64,000 bases of DNA from Streptomyces sp. ASQP_92 (GCF_025399895.1 NZ_JAODUA010000004.1:124001-188000), one strand, 5' to 3'. Positions 1-8,755 are shown, counted from the first letter of the stretch. The notes: generated from the sequence alone by a model not told the origin. Numbers and translations: made by a program.

Positions 1-586
1 GGCTGACGGCCTCGCCGAGTGACTGGATCGCGCACGCGATCAGGTAATTCCCTAGGATCTTCACGATGTTGGCCTGCTCCGGGCGGTCGCCCAGCCTCCA
101 GGTCCGCGAGCCGATCACGTCGAAGAACGGCTGCACACGGTCGAGCAGCCCATGCTCGCCGGCCGCAAGGACATTGAGTGCCCCGGCTTCGGCGACCGGA
201 ACACGGCCGAAGACCGGGGCCGCGACATATCCGACACCGTGCTCGGCGTGCGCCGCGTCGGCCCGGCGCGCCAGGTCGGCACTCACCGTGGCGAGGTTGA
301 CGTGAACCGTCCCGCCCGGGGTCTGAGCGAGGACACCGGAGTCGAGGAACGTCTCAGCGACGGCCCGGTCGTCGGACAGGACCGAGAAGACCACGGGCGT
401 CCGCATGGCCTCGGCCACGGAGGCGGCACGACGGGCGCCCAATGCGACCAGTCCGTCCGCGGGTTCATCGGAGCGGTTCCACACCACGACGTCGTGGCCG
501 CTCTTCAAGAGATTGCGCGCGATGGGCCGCCCCATGGCTCCCAGACCGATGACTGCAATGCCGCTCACGCCGATCATCCCTTCCAT
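1..586 (-). CDS. NAD(P)-dependent beta-hydroxyacid dehydrogenase family oxidoreductase (3' end cut off by window)
   Basis: Reading the minus strand from ATG at 586 (a second in-frame ATG lies at 577) gives an open frame to the window edge. The start of the protein carries the Rossmann motif VIGLGAMGRPIARNL, followed by SGHDVVVWNRSDEP, the pattern of 6-phosphogluconate/3-hydroxyisobutyrate dehydrogenase-like enzymes. A later APVFGRVPVAEAGALNV stretch matches the substrate-binding segment, and KILGNYLIA should hold the catalytic lysine of this family. About 195 residues are visible, so roughly the last third is missing. It is divergent from the CGNR regulator at 686 and shares two palindromes with it, which suggests control by that regulator. 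The substrate is unknown. Confidence 0.85.
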   Translation of the reverse strand, partial: MEGMIGVSGIAVIGLGAMGRPIARNLLKSGHDVVVWNRSDEPADGLVALGARRAASVAEAMRTPVVFSVLSDDRAVAETFLDSGVLAQTPGGTVHVNLATVSADLARRADAAHAEHGVGYVAAPVFGRVPVAEAGALNVLAAGEHGLLDRVQPFFDVIGSRTWRLGDRPEQANIVKILGNYLIACAIQSLGEAVS

Positions 587-587
587 C

Positions 588-653
588 GAACCGTCCAAGA
601 CGGTTCAAGCGTGCCATGGCGTTACGATCGAAGCGAACCGCCTTAGGTGGTTC
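588..653. promoter_or_regulatory. Two near-identical palindromic operators between divergent genes
   Basis: Positions 588-606 read GAACCGTC-CAA-GACGGTTC, a perfect palindrome with a 3-base centre. Positions 635-653 read GAACCGCC-TTA-GGTGGTTC, the same design with one arm mismatch. Centres are 47 bp apart. The two copies lie in the short gap between the oxidoreductase start (586) and the CGNR regulator start (686), so they are most likely operators of a dimeric regulator; the regulator at 686 is the obvious candidate. Confidence 0.7.
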
Positions 654-685
654 GGCGCGTGTCGTTGCTCACCGGGGAGGCTGGA

Positions 686-1240
686 ATGACCGAGGACGTA
701 CGTCGTGTGTTCCGGATGGACAACGAGGTTCTGGCGTTCCGGTTCACCGCCACCGTCAGCGATCGCGCGGGCCGGACGCCGAGGGAGCGGCTGACCGATG
801 CCGCACGGCTGAAGTTGTGGCTGGGAGCGGCGGGGCTCGGCGTCACTGAGGTGTCGCCCACCGGCCTGAAAGACGCCCTCGAACTGCGCGAGGCGATTTA
901 CCGGATCGGGTCGGCGATCGCCGCCGGTGAACGGCCGCGATCCAAGGACGTCCACATCCTCAACACGATCGCTGCGGCCGGGCACGCGAAGGCCGCCCTG
1001 GAACACGAACGCGCGGGATGGCATTTGACGAAGACGACGCCTGTCCGTGACGCCCTCGGGGTCCTGGCCACGGACGCCATCCGCATCCTCGGGGGCCCCG
1101 AACGCGACCGCATCAAGAACTGTGAAGGCCCGGGATGCGCGGGGCTGTTTCTCGACACCAGCCGGGGCGCCAACCGCCGCTGGTGCTCGATGAACACGTG
1201 CGGCAACAAGGTCAAGAAGTCACGAAGCGCCGCGAGGTGA
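686..1240 (+). CDS. CGNR zinc-finger / ABATE-domain regulator
   Basis: The 184-residue protein has an N-terminal ABATE-like region and a C-terminal zinc finger with paired cysteines, C-x4-C in NCEGPGCAGLFLD and C-x4-C in WCSMNTCGNK. The CGNR family is usually CGNRAKA at this point, here CGNKVKK. The start at ATG 686 is chosen because GGGGAGG precedes it at good distance. Family members are putative stress or antibiotic-linked transcription regulators in actinobacteria. It is divergent from the oxidoreductase at 586, with palindromes between the two. Confidence 0.85.
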   Translation: MTEDVRRVFRMDNEVLAFRFTATVSDRAGRTPRERLTDAARLKLWLGAAGLGVTEVSPTGLKDALELREAIYRIGSAIAAGERPRSKDVHILNTIAAAGHAKAALEHERAGWHLTKTTPVRDALGVLATDAIRILGGPERDRIKNCEGPGCAGLFLDTSRGANRRWCSMNTCGNKVKKSRSAAR

Positions 1241-1465
1241 CGGAGGGGGACGCGTCAGCCGCGATCAGGCCGCGGCAACGATGGCCGAGGCCGCCGGATC
1301 CCGCCGGGCTTCCCATGGATCCGGGGCGCGGTCGCCCACACGGCTGAAGGCGTGTGGGCCGAACAGGTGGATACAGCGCGCCACGCGTGAGGACATCACC
1401 GGTGGTGTCGAGGCTGGGCCCGCTCTCCGCCCCCTTCGACACCTCACCAGGAGGTGCGCACCTCC

Positions 1466-2461
1466 GTGCGCCGATTCCTCAAGGCCGCATGCGCTGCCCT
1501 GGCCACCGCGGCCTGTCTGGCCGCCGCCGTCCCCGCCGCATCCGCAGCAACCGCCCCCTCCCCCGACGGCGCCGCCGAAGCGAGGACCACACGGTCGCCC
1601 GCGCCGCTCATCAGCCTCGGGGCCGTCAACTTCGGTGCGGCGCTGCTGGGTTCACTGCCCGATCCCGAGCGCTCCCCCGCCGGGGCCAACGACTTCTCGT
1701 GCAGGCCGGCCCCTGCCCACCCGTACCCCGTCATCCTGGTCCACGGCACCTTCGAGAACGCCTACGACAACTGGAGCGCACTCGCCCCGCGCCTCAAAAA
1801 GGCCGGGTACTGCGTCTTCGCCCTCAACTACGGCGAGGCCACACCCCACGCCCTGATGAAAGCCGTCGCCCCCATCTCCGCCTCGGCCCGGCAACTGGCC
1901 GCCTACGTCGACAAGGTGCTGACCGCCACCGGCGCGGAGAAGGCCGACCTCGTGGGCCACTCCCAGGGCGGCGGACTCCTGCCCCAGTGGTACCTCCGCT
2001 TCGACGGCGGCGCCGCCAGGGTCCACCAGCTCGTCGCCATCAACCCCAGCAGCCACGGCACCACCATCCTCGGCCTGGCCCACCTCGCCAACGCCGTCCT
2101 GGACGTGGCGGGACACGCCGGCAAACCGCTCGGCCTGGACAGTCCGGCCGCCAAGGACCAGACCGTCGGCTCCCCCGTACTCCAGAAGCTCTACGCCAAC
2201 GGCGACACCGAACCCGGAGTGGCCTACACCACCATCGTCACCAGAACCGACGAGGTCGTCACCCCCTACACCCACCAGTTCCTCACCACCCAGCCCGGCG
2301 CCACCGTCGACAACGTCCTCCTCCAGAACGTGTGCCCACTCGAACTCACCGGCCACCTCGGCAGCCCCTACGAACCCAACGTCCACCAGCTCGTCCTCAA
2401 CGCCCTCGACCCCGCGCACGCCACCTCCGTGCAGTGCGCCCTCCTGACAGTCCCCCTATAA
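1466..2461 (+). CDS. Secreted alpha/beta-hydrolase (lipase/esterase)
   Basis: The protein starts with a Sec signal peptide (RRFLKA charged start, hydrophobic alanine-rich core, ASA-ATA cleavage region). The mature part has the oxyanion segment PVILVHGTFENAYDNW and the nucleophile elbow GHSQGG, typical of lipase class 2 / triacylglycerol lipases. Four or more cysteines could form disulfides, as expected for an exported enzyme. GTG 1454 opens the frame but overlaps the AGGAGG at 1449-1454, so GTG 1466, 11 bases downstream of that Shine-Dalgarno, is the more likely start. The gene looks monocistronic. The substrate is inferred to be ester lipids. Confidence 0.82.
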   Translation: MRRFLKAACAALATAACLAAAVPAASAATAPSPDGAAEARTTRSPAPLISLGAVNFGAALLGSLPDPERSPAGANDFSCRPAPAHPYPVILVHGTFENAYDNWSALAPRLKKAGYCVFALNYGEATPHALMKAVAPISASARQLAAYVDKVLTATGAEKADLVGHSQGGGLLPQWYLRFDGGAARVHQLVAINPSSHGTTILGLAHLANAVLDVAGHAGKPLGLDSPAAKDQTVGSPVLQKLYANGDTEPGVAYTTIVTRTDEVVTPYTHQFLTTQPGATVDNVLLQNVCPLELTGHLGSPYEPNVHQLVLNALDPAHATSVQCALLTVPL

Positions 2462-2518
2462 CCGCCCCGCCCCGCGCCGGGCACCCACAAACAGGCCGAA
2501 CGCGCGCCTGCACAGGCT

Positions 2519-3076
2519 CTAGACCGAGACGCGCTGGGCCGCGAGGGAGGCGACCTCTTCCAGCTGGGCGTTCAGCTCGTCGGCCAGGCCCTCGGGCGCC
2601 TGGAAACCGTCCGGCCCGAGCAGGGCGTTGATGCCGGGGACGGCCACGCGGCGCTCGGTGGGGAGCATGCCGAGCCGCGTCAGGACGGGAAGCAGCATCT
2701 CGGCTGCCGGGGCGCCGCCGGTGGGACCCGCGCTGTAGCTGAGCAGGGCGACCGGCTTTCCGGCCCACTCCTTGTAGAGAAAGTCGATGGCGTTCTTGAA
2801 GGGCGCGGTGAAGGCGCCGTTGTACATGGGCAGGACGAAGAGGAACGCGTCGGCCGAGTCGACCAGGGCGCTCCACTCGCGGGTGTGCGGGTGGGCGTAG
2901 ACACCGCTGGAGGCGTACTCGGGCTCGTCGAGGAAGGGCAGGGCGATCTCGGCAAGGTCGACGGAGGTGACCTCGAAGCCGCCGTGGGCACGGGCCTGGG
3001 CGCCGACCCATGCGGCGAGCGGGCGGCCCGAGGAGGTGGGGCGGGTGGCGGCGGAGACGATGTGCAGGTTGATCAT
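2519..3076 (-). CDS. NADPH-dependent FMN reductase family protein
   Basis: The 185-residue flavodoxin-fold protein begins MINLHIVSAATRPTSSGRPL and has the FMN-binding LPMYNGAFTAPFKNAIDFLY segment and the following KPVALLSYSAGPTGG. These are hallmarks of NADPH-dependent FMN/quinone reductases. ATG 3076 is chosen because GGGAG lies just upstream. It is divergent from a MarR regulator at 3211, with three copies of a repeated operator-like motif between them. The arrangement fits an inducible detoxification or quinone-stress reductase. Confidence 0.85.
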   Translation of the reverse strand: MINLHIVSAATRPTSSGRPLAAWVGAQARAHGGFEVTSVDLAEIALPFLDEPEYASSGVYAHPHTREWSALVDSADAFLFVLPMYNGAFTAPFKNAIDFLYKEWAGKPVALLSYSAGPTGGAPAAEMLLPVLTRLGMLPTERRVAVPGINALLGPDGFQAPEGLADELNAQLEEVASLAAQRVSV

Positions 3077-3126
3077 GGGTGCGAACTCCCGTGAGGCGTA
3101 AACGAAGAAGGACAACCGTCTAGTGG

Positions 3127-3189
3127 TTGACGTGTCACCAAGCAAAGCCGCCAGTGCGTGATATGTCAACCAGGTAGATGACGTATCAC
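3127..3189. promoter_or_regulatory. Three copies of a TTGACRTRTCAC motif (probable MarR operators)
   Basis: TTGACGTGTCAC is at 3127-3138, its inverted form GTGATATGTCAA at 3158-3169, and ATGACGTATCAC at 3178-3189. Each is close to a palindrome. They fill the region between the divergent FMN reductase and MarR genes, so binding would shut both promoters. The link to the neighbouring MarR protein is inference. Confidence 0.6.
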
Positions 3190-3210
3190 CAACTTGTCTA
3201 GAGTGACCCC

Positions 3211-3708
3211 ATGACCCCCTCTCCGAAGCCCGCACCGCGCTGGCTCACCGAGTCCGAGCAGCAGGCCTGGTACGCGTGGCGGCGGATGTTCCCCCTCGTC
3301 AACGCGGACATCGCACGTGATCTCACACAGGACAGCGGGCTCTCGGAAGCGGACTACGACGTGCTGTCGGTCCTCGGCTCGACCGACGGTCACCGCATGC
3401 GGATCAGCGCGCTCGCCGAGCTGATGCAGTGGTCGCGCAGCCGTCTGTCCCACCAGCTCACCCGCATGGAACAGCGCGGCCTCGTCCGCCGCGAGGAGGT
3501 GGCGACGGACGCCCGCGGTGCGGAAGTCGTCCTGACCGCCGAGGGCATCGAGGCGATCACCACGGCCGCCCCCCTCCACGTCGCATCGGTCCGCCGCCAT
3601 CTGGTCGACCTCCTCACCCCCGAGCAGCTGCGCGTCCTGGCCGAGGTCGGCGAGCTGTTCCGTACCCGCAGGGGGATCGCCCGCAAGGGACCACCGGGCG
3701 AGGCGTGA
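3211..3708 (+). CDS. MarR-family transcriptional regulator
   Basis: The 165-residue protein has the winged-helix layout of MarR proteins: ADYDVLSVLGSTDGHRM, then the recognition region LAELMQWSRSRLSHQLTRME, then the wing segment GLVRREEVATDARGAEVVLT. It is divergent from the FMN reductase at 3076 and probably represses it and itself through the three motifs at 3127-3189. No cysteine pair is present, so sensing is more likely by a ligand than by thiol oxidation. Confidence 0.9.
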   Translation: MTPSPKPAPRWLTESEQQAWYAWRRMFPLVNADIARDLTQDSGLSEADYDVLSVLGSTDGHRMRISALAELMQWSRSRLSHQLTRMEQRGLVRREEVATDARGAEVVLTAEGIEAITTAAPLHVASVRRHLVDLLTPEQLRVLAEVGELFRTRRGIARKGPPGEA

Positions 3709-3875
3709 CAGAGAGCCTGTCGTGGAACAACCGGTCCGCCGGGAGATGTTTGAGGAGGTGCGGCCCTGGCAGACTTGGTCGCGAGCCGCGATCACCTCGC
3801 GTTCACAGAATCGGCCGCGTGGCCGCATTGCGGGTAAATGCGGCAGGGCGGCTTTCGCCGGCTAGGGAGATGGAC

Positions 3876-5753
3876 GTGACGGGTCACGACGTGGGGGACG
3901 CCTCCCATCCAGGTCCTGCGACGGTGTCGGGCGCTTTCCTCGGCGCAGCTCTGGAGGACGTGCGGACCGCCGTCGTCGTCATCGACACCGACGGTCGCAT
4001 CCTCTCGACCAACAGCGCCGCACACACCATGCTTGGTCACCGCTCCGAGGAGTTCCGGGGGCAGGACCTGCACGACCTGCTGCACCGCAACAGCCACGGG
4101 CACCCCGTGCCGCGCGTGCGGTGCCGGCTGAGAAGAGCCCTCCTGGCCGGCGTCACACAGCACGGGGAGGCGGAGTGGTTCGCCCGCAAGGACGGCACAC
4201 TCGTCCAGCTCTCCTGGCTCAGCACACCGTGGTCGTCCGGATCGGGTGAGAGCGGCGCCTGGGTGGTGCTGTACGAGGCTGGAACCGACGCCGCGGACGG
4301 GCTGGACGATGTGCGTCCAGCACCTCTCACCGAGCTGGACCGCCTGGCCCTGCTGGCCGAGACGACCACACAGCTCACGTCCACCTTGAATGTGGACGAC
4401 GCGTTGCGTCGCCTGGCGTCCCTCACCGTGCCCCGGCTCGCCGACTGGGCGGTGATCGATCTGCTCACGGATCAGGACGAAGTGCGGCGCGCTCTGGTGA
4501 TGGAGCACAAGGAAGGCGTTCTCATCGAGCGCGAGGACCTGCAAGGCCCCATGCCTCCCGTGCTGGAGGACTCCCCCATGCCCCTCTCCCGGGCCCTGCG
4601 TGGGGCCGCGTCCTCACTGGCGGGCCCGGCCACCTATCAGGGCCCTCCCGACTCGGGCATCGCCGTGGAACAGGCCCGCCTCTTCACCGAGACCGGAATG
4701 CACTCCGCGATCATCGCGCCCATCCGGGGCCTGCGGAACGTACTCGGAGCCCTGACCCTGGGCCGCGCGGAACGGCCCGACGCCTTCACCTCCACCGACC
4801 TGCCGCTCTTGGAGGACATCACCCGCCGCGCGGGCCTGGCACTGGACAACGCGCGCCTGTACGAGCGCCAGCGCAAGGTCGCCGAAACCATGCAGCGCCA
4901 CCTGCTGCCGCAGCTGCCGCAGGTGCCGGGGATACAGATGACGGCCCGCTACGTGCCCGCCCCGCACGCCTCCTACGTCGGCGGAGACTGGTACGACGCC
5001 TTCGCCCTCACGGAAGGCACCCATGCCCTGGTCATCGGCGATGTCGTCGGGCACGACCTCACGGCCGCGGCGGGAATGGCGCAGGTACGCAACATGCTGC
5101 GCGCCTTCGCGTGGTCCCGGCCACGGGACGCTCCCAGCGCCGTCGCCGCCCAGCTCGACGAAGCCCTCAAGAACATAGCCGAAGTGCCTATGGCCACCAT
5201 GATCCTCAGCACCCTCGCCGTGGGGGACGACGGATTGTGGCGACTGCGCTGGACGAACGCCGGCCACCCTCCGCCCCTGCTGGTCGGGCACGACGGTCAA
5301 GCCCGCTACCTCACCGAAGGGCACGGCATTCTGCTGGGAGCCGGACTGAACACACCCCGCCCCGACGCAGTCACCGTCCTGCCACCTCGCAGCACCGTCA
5401 TGTTCTACACCGACGGCCTGGTCGAGTCACCGCACCACTGCATCGACGACGGCCTGGACCGACTGCGCCGCCACGCGGCCGCCCTCGCCCACCGCCCCCT
5501 GGAATCGTTCTGCGACCTGCTCCTGGAGCAGATCCGCCCGAGCGACAATGACGACGACGTCGCCGTGCTCGCGCTGCGTACCCCCGCGGCCGGCCCAACA
5601 GATCAGGCGCCCGTGAACCTCCAGGTGGGTGCCCGCGACGAAGAGCTGCCCGGGGTCGGCGCCGCAGTTCCCCTGGGACTTGGCGGTAGCGCGATGGACC
5701 GGCGTCCTCACGGGGTCTCCTGGCTCAGCCGAACCTCTGGCAGGTACAGGTGA
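3876..5753 (+). CDS. PAS-GAF-SpoIIE (PP2C-type) serine phosphatase
   Basis: The roughly 625-residue soluble protein holds a PAS domain (about 25-140; VVVIDTDGRILSTNSAA), a GAF domain (about 155-320) and a C-terminal SpoIIE/PP2C phosphatase (about 330-570). The metal-binding signatures are VGGDWYDAF, VIGDVVGHD and DDDVAVLAL. Such proteins act on anti-anti-sigma factors in streptomycete partner-switching networks. GTG 3876 is preferred over ATG 3870 because GGGAG sits directly against 3870. No RsbW-like kinase domain is visible. The C-terminus runs about 57 residues past the phosphatase domain, and the last 29 bases overlap the convergent gene at 5725. Confidence 0.9.
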   Translation: MTGHDVGDASHPGPATVSGAFLGAALEDVRTAVVVIDTDGRILSTNSAAHTMLGHRSEEFRGQDLHDLLHRNSHGHPVPRVRCRLRRALLAGVTQHGEAEWFARKDGTLVQLSWLSTPWSSGSGESGAWVVLYEAGTDAADGLDDVRPAPLTELDRLALLAETTTQLTSTLNVDDALRRLASLTVPRLADWAVIDLLTDQDEVRRALVMEHKEGVLIEREDLQGPMPPVLEDSPMPLSRALRGAASSLAGPATYQGPPDSGIAVEQARLFTETGMHSAIIAPIRGLRNVLGALTLGRAERPDAFTSTDLPLLEDITRRAGLALDNARLYERQRKVAETMQRHLLPQLPQVPGIQMTARYVPAPHASYVGGDWYDAFALTEGTHALVIGDVVGHDLTAAAGMAQVRNMLRAFAWSRPRDAPSAVAAQLDEALKNIAEVPMATMILSTLAVGDDGLWRLRWTNAGHPPPLLVGHDGQARYLTEGHGILLGAGLNTPRPDAVTVLPPRSTVMFYTDGLVESPHHCIDDGLDRLRRHAAALAHRPLESFCDLLLEQIRPSDNDDDVAVLALRTPAAGPTDQAPVNLQVGARDEELPGVGAAVPLGLGGSAMDRRPHGVSWLSRTSGRYR

Positions 5754-6033
5754 TGTCAATGGGCCTCTTGGTCGTCCATGTATCGCCTTCGGCGCCGAAG
5801 TGGCGCTCGGTCACGGTGTCTTGACCGATGGTGGCCCTGCAACTCACCCCGGAATGCTGCGACTTGGCATGTCCGCACGCACGACAGGTGTCGCCGGTGT
5901 TGGGCCGCCAGCCGACGGGGTAGAACCCTCGGCAGTCGCAAGGGCCGTGGCCCTCCTCACTGTCGCAGTGGCCCTCCAAGTGGACCGTCCAAAGATGGCG
6001 GCACCGGCACCTCAACACATGATCGTCGCTCAT
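5725..6033 (-). CDS. Cysteine-rich small protein of unknown function
   Basis: The 102-residue protein has many Cys and His residues in motifs resembling two zinc ribbons: CRCRHLWTVH, CDCRGFYPVGW, CRACGHAKSQHSGVSC and a final CTCQRF. GGAGGG lies just upstream of ATG 6033. Its 3' end overlaps the SpoIIE phosphatase gene by 29 bases on the opposite strand. No function can be assigned; metal binding is inferred from the spacing of cysteines only. Confidence 0.6.
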   Translation of the reverse strand: MSDDHVLRCRCRHLWTVHLEGHCDSEEGHGPCDCRGFYPVGWRPNTGDTCRACGHAKSQHSGVSCRATIGQDTVTERHFGAEGDTWTTKRPIDITCTCQRFG

Positions 6034-6696
6034 TTCCCTCCGTCGCTTGCCCGTGCGGGCCCGGGTGGTCCGGCTGGTCAGCCACCAGAGTGCCAGCAGG
6101 AGGGAGGCCCTGGACAGGGTTTCTCAGGGGCCGACACTCGACGGGAGAGAGCAGGCATCGACCTCGAACCCGCCCTGGCTCGTGGGCGGCTCTCCCCGAC
6201 ACGACCCCGTCACGAGTTCATGCGGGCTTTCGCATCGCCGAGCAGATGCGCGACCCCCACCGACAGGCCATGGCCGATGTGGTGATCGAGGGCTGCGTTG
6301 ATTGTGGGTCCCCTCCCTGCCGGATGTGCTCAAAACCGTGGCCGGGCCCCCACCATTGGCCTCATCATGCCGCTGCGACCGCGGACTTGACGAGCACACG
6401 GGTCCTCTGGGGAGCGATGTGTTGTGCGGGTGAGCAAGGGAAGCCTTTGGCACTCACGTTTACGGCCGCCACACGGCACGTACCGTGCTGATTCAGTAAG
6501 CCTGTTCATCGCCATCATGCTCTGCCCGTATCCGGCGGCGCTCCGGTCATTGGTGAAGGACACGGCCCGAGCCACCCCAGTCTGATGATCACGGTTGTCA
6601 CACCCAAGGGTGACCAGCCCCACGCTCAGCTCGACTTCCTTCTCGGCGACTCGCTACGAAGAGCACTCCATGGCAGAGATCAACGAAGGGGTAACG
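6034..6696. other. 663-base stretch with no supportable gene
   Basis: Open frames exist on both strands but none has a convincing ribosome site or recognisable sequence. A short inverted repeat GTCACACC/GGGTGAC near 6597 lies upstream of the secreted protein gene at 6697 and may belong to its promoter region. Confidence 0.5.
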
Positions 6697-7014
6697 ATGC
6701 GCGCGCAAACGAAAAGACTGAATGTGGGCCTCGCGGCGCTGGCCGTACTTATTGCCATGCCGTCCGTTCCGGCCGCGGCGGCCCCAGGTCAGGAGCCCTG
6801 CCGCATCAACGCCGACGCCGCCGTCATCCACGTCGAACCGTCGAAGCGCGCCGCCCGGGCCGGCATCGGCTACCGCGATCAGAAATGCCTCTTCCACGGC
6901 TACACCCGGGATGTCGCCTGGGCGCACATCACGATGAAGGGCTCCGGCGTGGGCGGGTGGGTGGATCGCCACCTGATCTCCACTGCCAAGGAACAGCTCG
7001 CCCCGAGCTTCTGA
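6697..7014 (+). CDS. Small secreted SH3-like protein
   Basis: The 105-residue protein has a signal peptide (RAQTKRLN start, hydrophobic core, cleavage near PAAAA-APG) and a mature part of about 75 residues. AAVIHVEPSKRAARAGIGY followed by GYTRDVAWAHITMK and GVGGWVDRHLI fits a bacterial SH3 fold. AAGGGG stands ahead of ATG 6697; ATG 6670 is a weaker alternative. Two cysteines (EPCRINAD, QKCLFHGY) could form a disulfide. Its stop overlaps the next start (TGATG), so the two are translationally coupled and probably act together at the cell surface. Confidence 0.7.
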   Translation: MRAQTKRLNVGLAALAVLIAMPSVPAAAAPGQEPCRINADAAVIHVEPSKRAARAGIGYRDQKCLFHGYTRDVAWAHITMKGSGVGGWVDRHLISTAKEQLAPSF

Positions 7015-7490
7015 TGCGACAGGTTCCTCTTTTGATCGCTGCGTGCAGCGCGCTGCTCGCCACGGGGTGCGTCACGTTGTCCCCCCAATCCGCCCGGCAC
7101 AACAGCCAGTTCGTGCCGACGGGCAACCGTGTCGAAACCGGGGCTCACGGGCCGGCGTGGCCCCAACCCGTGCAGCCACCCGCACGCGAGACCCTGGCCC
7201 CCGCCTACGGTCCCGCGCCCGACGGACCCACGACGGGCACACCCGCATCAGGCAGCACCAAGGCAGCGGGCCGGGCCCGTCGTGACCGCAGGCAACACGA
7301 GGCAGCCCCTCCTCGTCACCACACCAAGGAGCAGCACGCGGCCACCGACCGCTCAGCGCCCGCGCCCCATCCCCGCACCGCCCACCCCACGCCCACCTAC
7401 GACGCCCGGGCCGTTTGCTCCTGGGCGCAGGGCACCGGGCTCGGCTCCTCCATCGTCCAGGCATGCCGCGAGCAGCTGAGCGGCCACTGA
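7014..7490 (+). CDS. Putative lipoprotein, proline-rich
   Basis: The 158-residue protein starts MRQVPLLIAACSALLATGC, an N-terminal signal ending in a lipobox-like LLATGC whose cysteine would be lipid-modified. The rest is a low-complexity Pro/Ala/His/Arg region with a short conserved-looking tail (YDARAVCSWAQGTGLGSSI). The ATG overlaps the stop of the SH3 protein gene. The function is unknown; an anchored partner of the secreted SH3-like protein is a reasonable guess. Confidence 0.65.
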   Translation: MRQVPLLIAACSALLATGCVTLSPQSARHNSQFVPTGNRVETGAHGPAWPQPVQPPARETLAPAYGPAPDGPTTGTPASGSTKAAGRARRDRRQHEAAPPRHHTKEQHAATDRSAPAPHPRTAHPTPTYDARAVCSWAQGTGLGSSIVQACREQLSGH

Positions 7491-7570
7491 CCCCTGGATG
7501 CGACCAGGACCACCTGTCTGCGAGGTGAGGGGCGGAGGCGGTGATGCTTCGAACTGCCAATCCCTGGTTG

Positions 7571-8263
7571 TCAATTGTTGCTGATCCAACGAGTCACATC
7601 GCTCGTTCTCCGCAGCCTCGCGGTCTCGGCCAGGTCGGCCACCACGCACACCGCATGCGTCCCCAGCGCGGGCGTTGGGCTGCCCACCGCGATACAGGTC
7701 GCTCCACTCGCCCTGGCGGCTTCGATGCCCGCGGCGGAGTCCTCGAAGATCACGGTCTGCGTCGGCGCTACCCCAAGGCGGCGACATGCAAGGAGGTAAC
7801 CCTCGGGATCGGGCTTGCCGTGGGTGACGTCGTCAGCCGTGACGAGAGTCGCGAAGTAGGCGTCGATCCCCAGCCGGGCCAGGTGGTGGGTCGCATAGGC
7901 GAGGCCACCGGAGGTGACGAGAGCGGCGGGGATGCCTTCGTCGTGAAGCCGTTCCAGCAAGGTGCGTGCGCCGCGCATGAGCGGGGCCTCCGGCAGATCC
8001 CCCGCCTCTTCGAAGCGGCGTAGATCGCGACGGATGTCGTCCTGCGTCACGCCGGGCCCGAACCGGTGGAACTGCTCGGCGATGACATCCGCGCTGCGGC
8101 GCCCACCGAACGAGGTGAGCAGATCCGGAGTGCTGGCGATGCCGTGCGCGGTGAGGAGTCTCTTCCACAATTCGCGGCTGCGGGGTTCCGAGTCGATCAG
8201 AGTGCCGTCGAGGTCGAAGAGCGCCGCATCGGCCGTGAGGGGAGAAGGGATGGGACCTGGCAA
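7571..8263 (-). CDS. HAD-superfamily hydrolase (beta-phosphoglucomutase-like phosphatase)
   Basis: The 230-residue protein has all four HAD motifs: FDLDGTLIDSE (nucleophile Asp), VTSGG, the lysine of THGKPDPEGY, and FEDSAAGIEAA. A helical cap between motifs I and II puts it with the phosphoglycolate phosphatase/beta-phosphoglucomutase group that dephosphorylates small sugar phosphates. There is no in-frame ATG near the N-terminus. TTG 8263 is chosen because AAAGGA lies 7 bases upstream. It lies downstream of the damaged MFS gene on the same strand. Confidence 0.85.
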   Translation of the reverse strand: MPGPIPSPLTADAALFDLDGTLIDSEPRSRELWKRLLTAHGIASTPDLLTSFGGRRSADVIAEQFHRFGPGVTQDDIRRDLRRFEEAGDLPEAPLMRGARTLLERLHDEGIPAALVTSGGLAYATHHLARLGIDAYFATLVTADDVTHGKPDPEGYLLACRRLGVAPTQTVIFEDSAAGIEAARASGATCIAVGSPTPALGTHAVCVVADLAETARLRRTSDVTRWISNN

Positions 8264-8382
8264 GGGTTGGTCCTTTCGAATCGGGGCGGGGGCGGGGCTG
8301 GGTGTACGACCCCGGTGTGGGGATGCACCTTGTTGCCCGTGTCGTGTTCGGCGGAAGTGACGGGTGCAGGGGCGGCGGGGTG

Positions 8383-8740
8383 TCAGCGAGGTGGTGGGCG
8401 GCCGGAGTTGGTGGACACGACCGACTCCGGTGCTTCGACGGCCTCCATCGGCCGGGCAGGAGCTGGGTAGGTGTCGACCTCGGTGTCCAGTGCTGTGTGC
8501 ACACAAGCGAGCCCTACGTGCACACAGGTGGGCTCGGCCATTCCGCGGATCAGGACGGCCACCATGGACCCGTTCGCCGCGAGGCTGTCGACGAGTACGC
8601 GGTATGTTCCGGAGGAGCATGAAGTAGCCCGCAACCAGGCCAAGTTGGCCGATGAACGCGGCCAAGCTCCATGGCCAGGCGGCCCCGGGGCGTTGTGCCA
8701 CGGCCGGGTCCCGCACGGCGGCACCCTCTGAGCGGGCCAC
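8383..8740 (-). pseudogene. Possible frameshifted small membrane protein gene
   Basis: A frame beginning at GTG 8740, 15 bases after the MFS stop, encodes a single transmembrane segment (WSLAAFIGQLGLVAGYFMLL). It then becomes poor, while the adjacent frame reads YRVLVDSLAANGSMVAVLI and on to a stop at 8383. Both halves look protein-like, so one indel near 8590 may split a gene of about 119 codons. I do not recognise the protein. Confidence 0.3.
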
Positions 8741-8755
8741 GTGCGAACAGAGTCC

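Noticed and set aside
6034..6696. Minus-strand frame 6330-6623 as a gene
   Set aside because: It has no ribosome site, no recognisable motif and irregular codon use.
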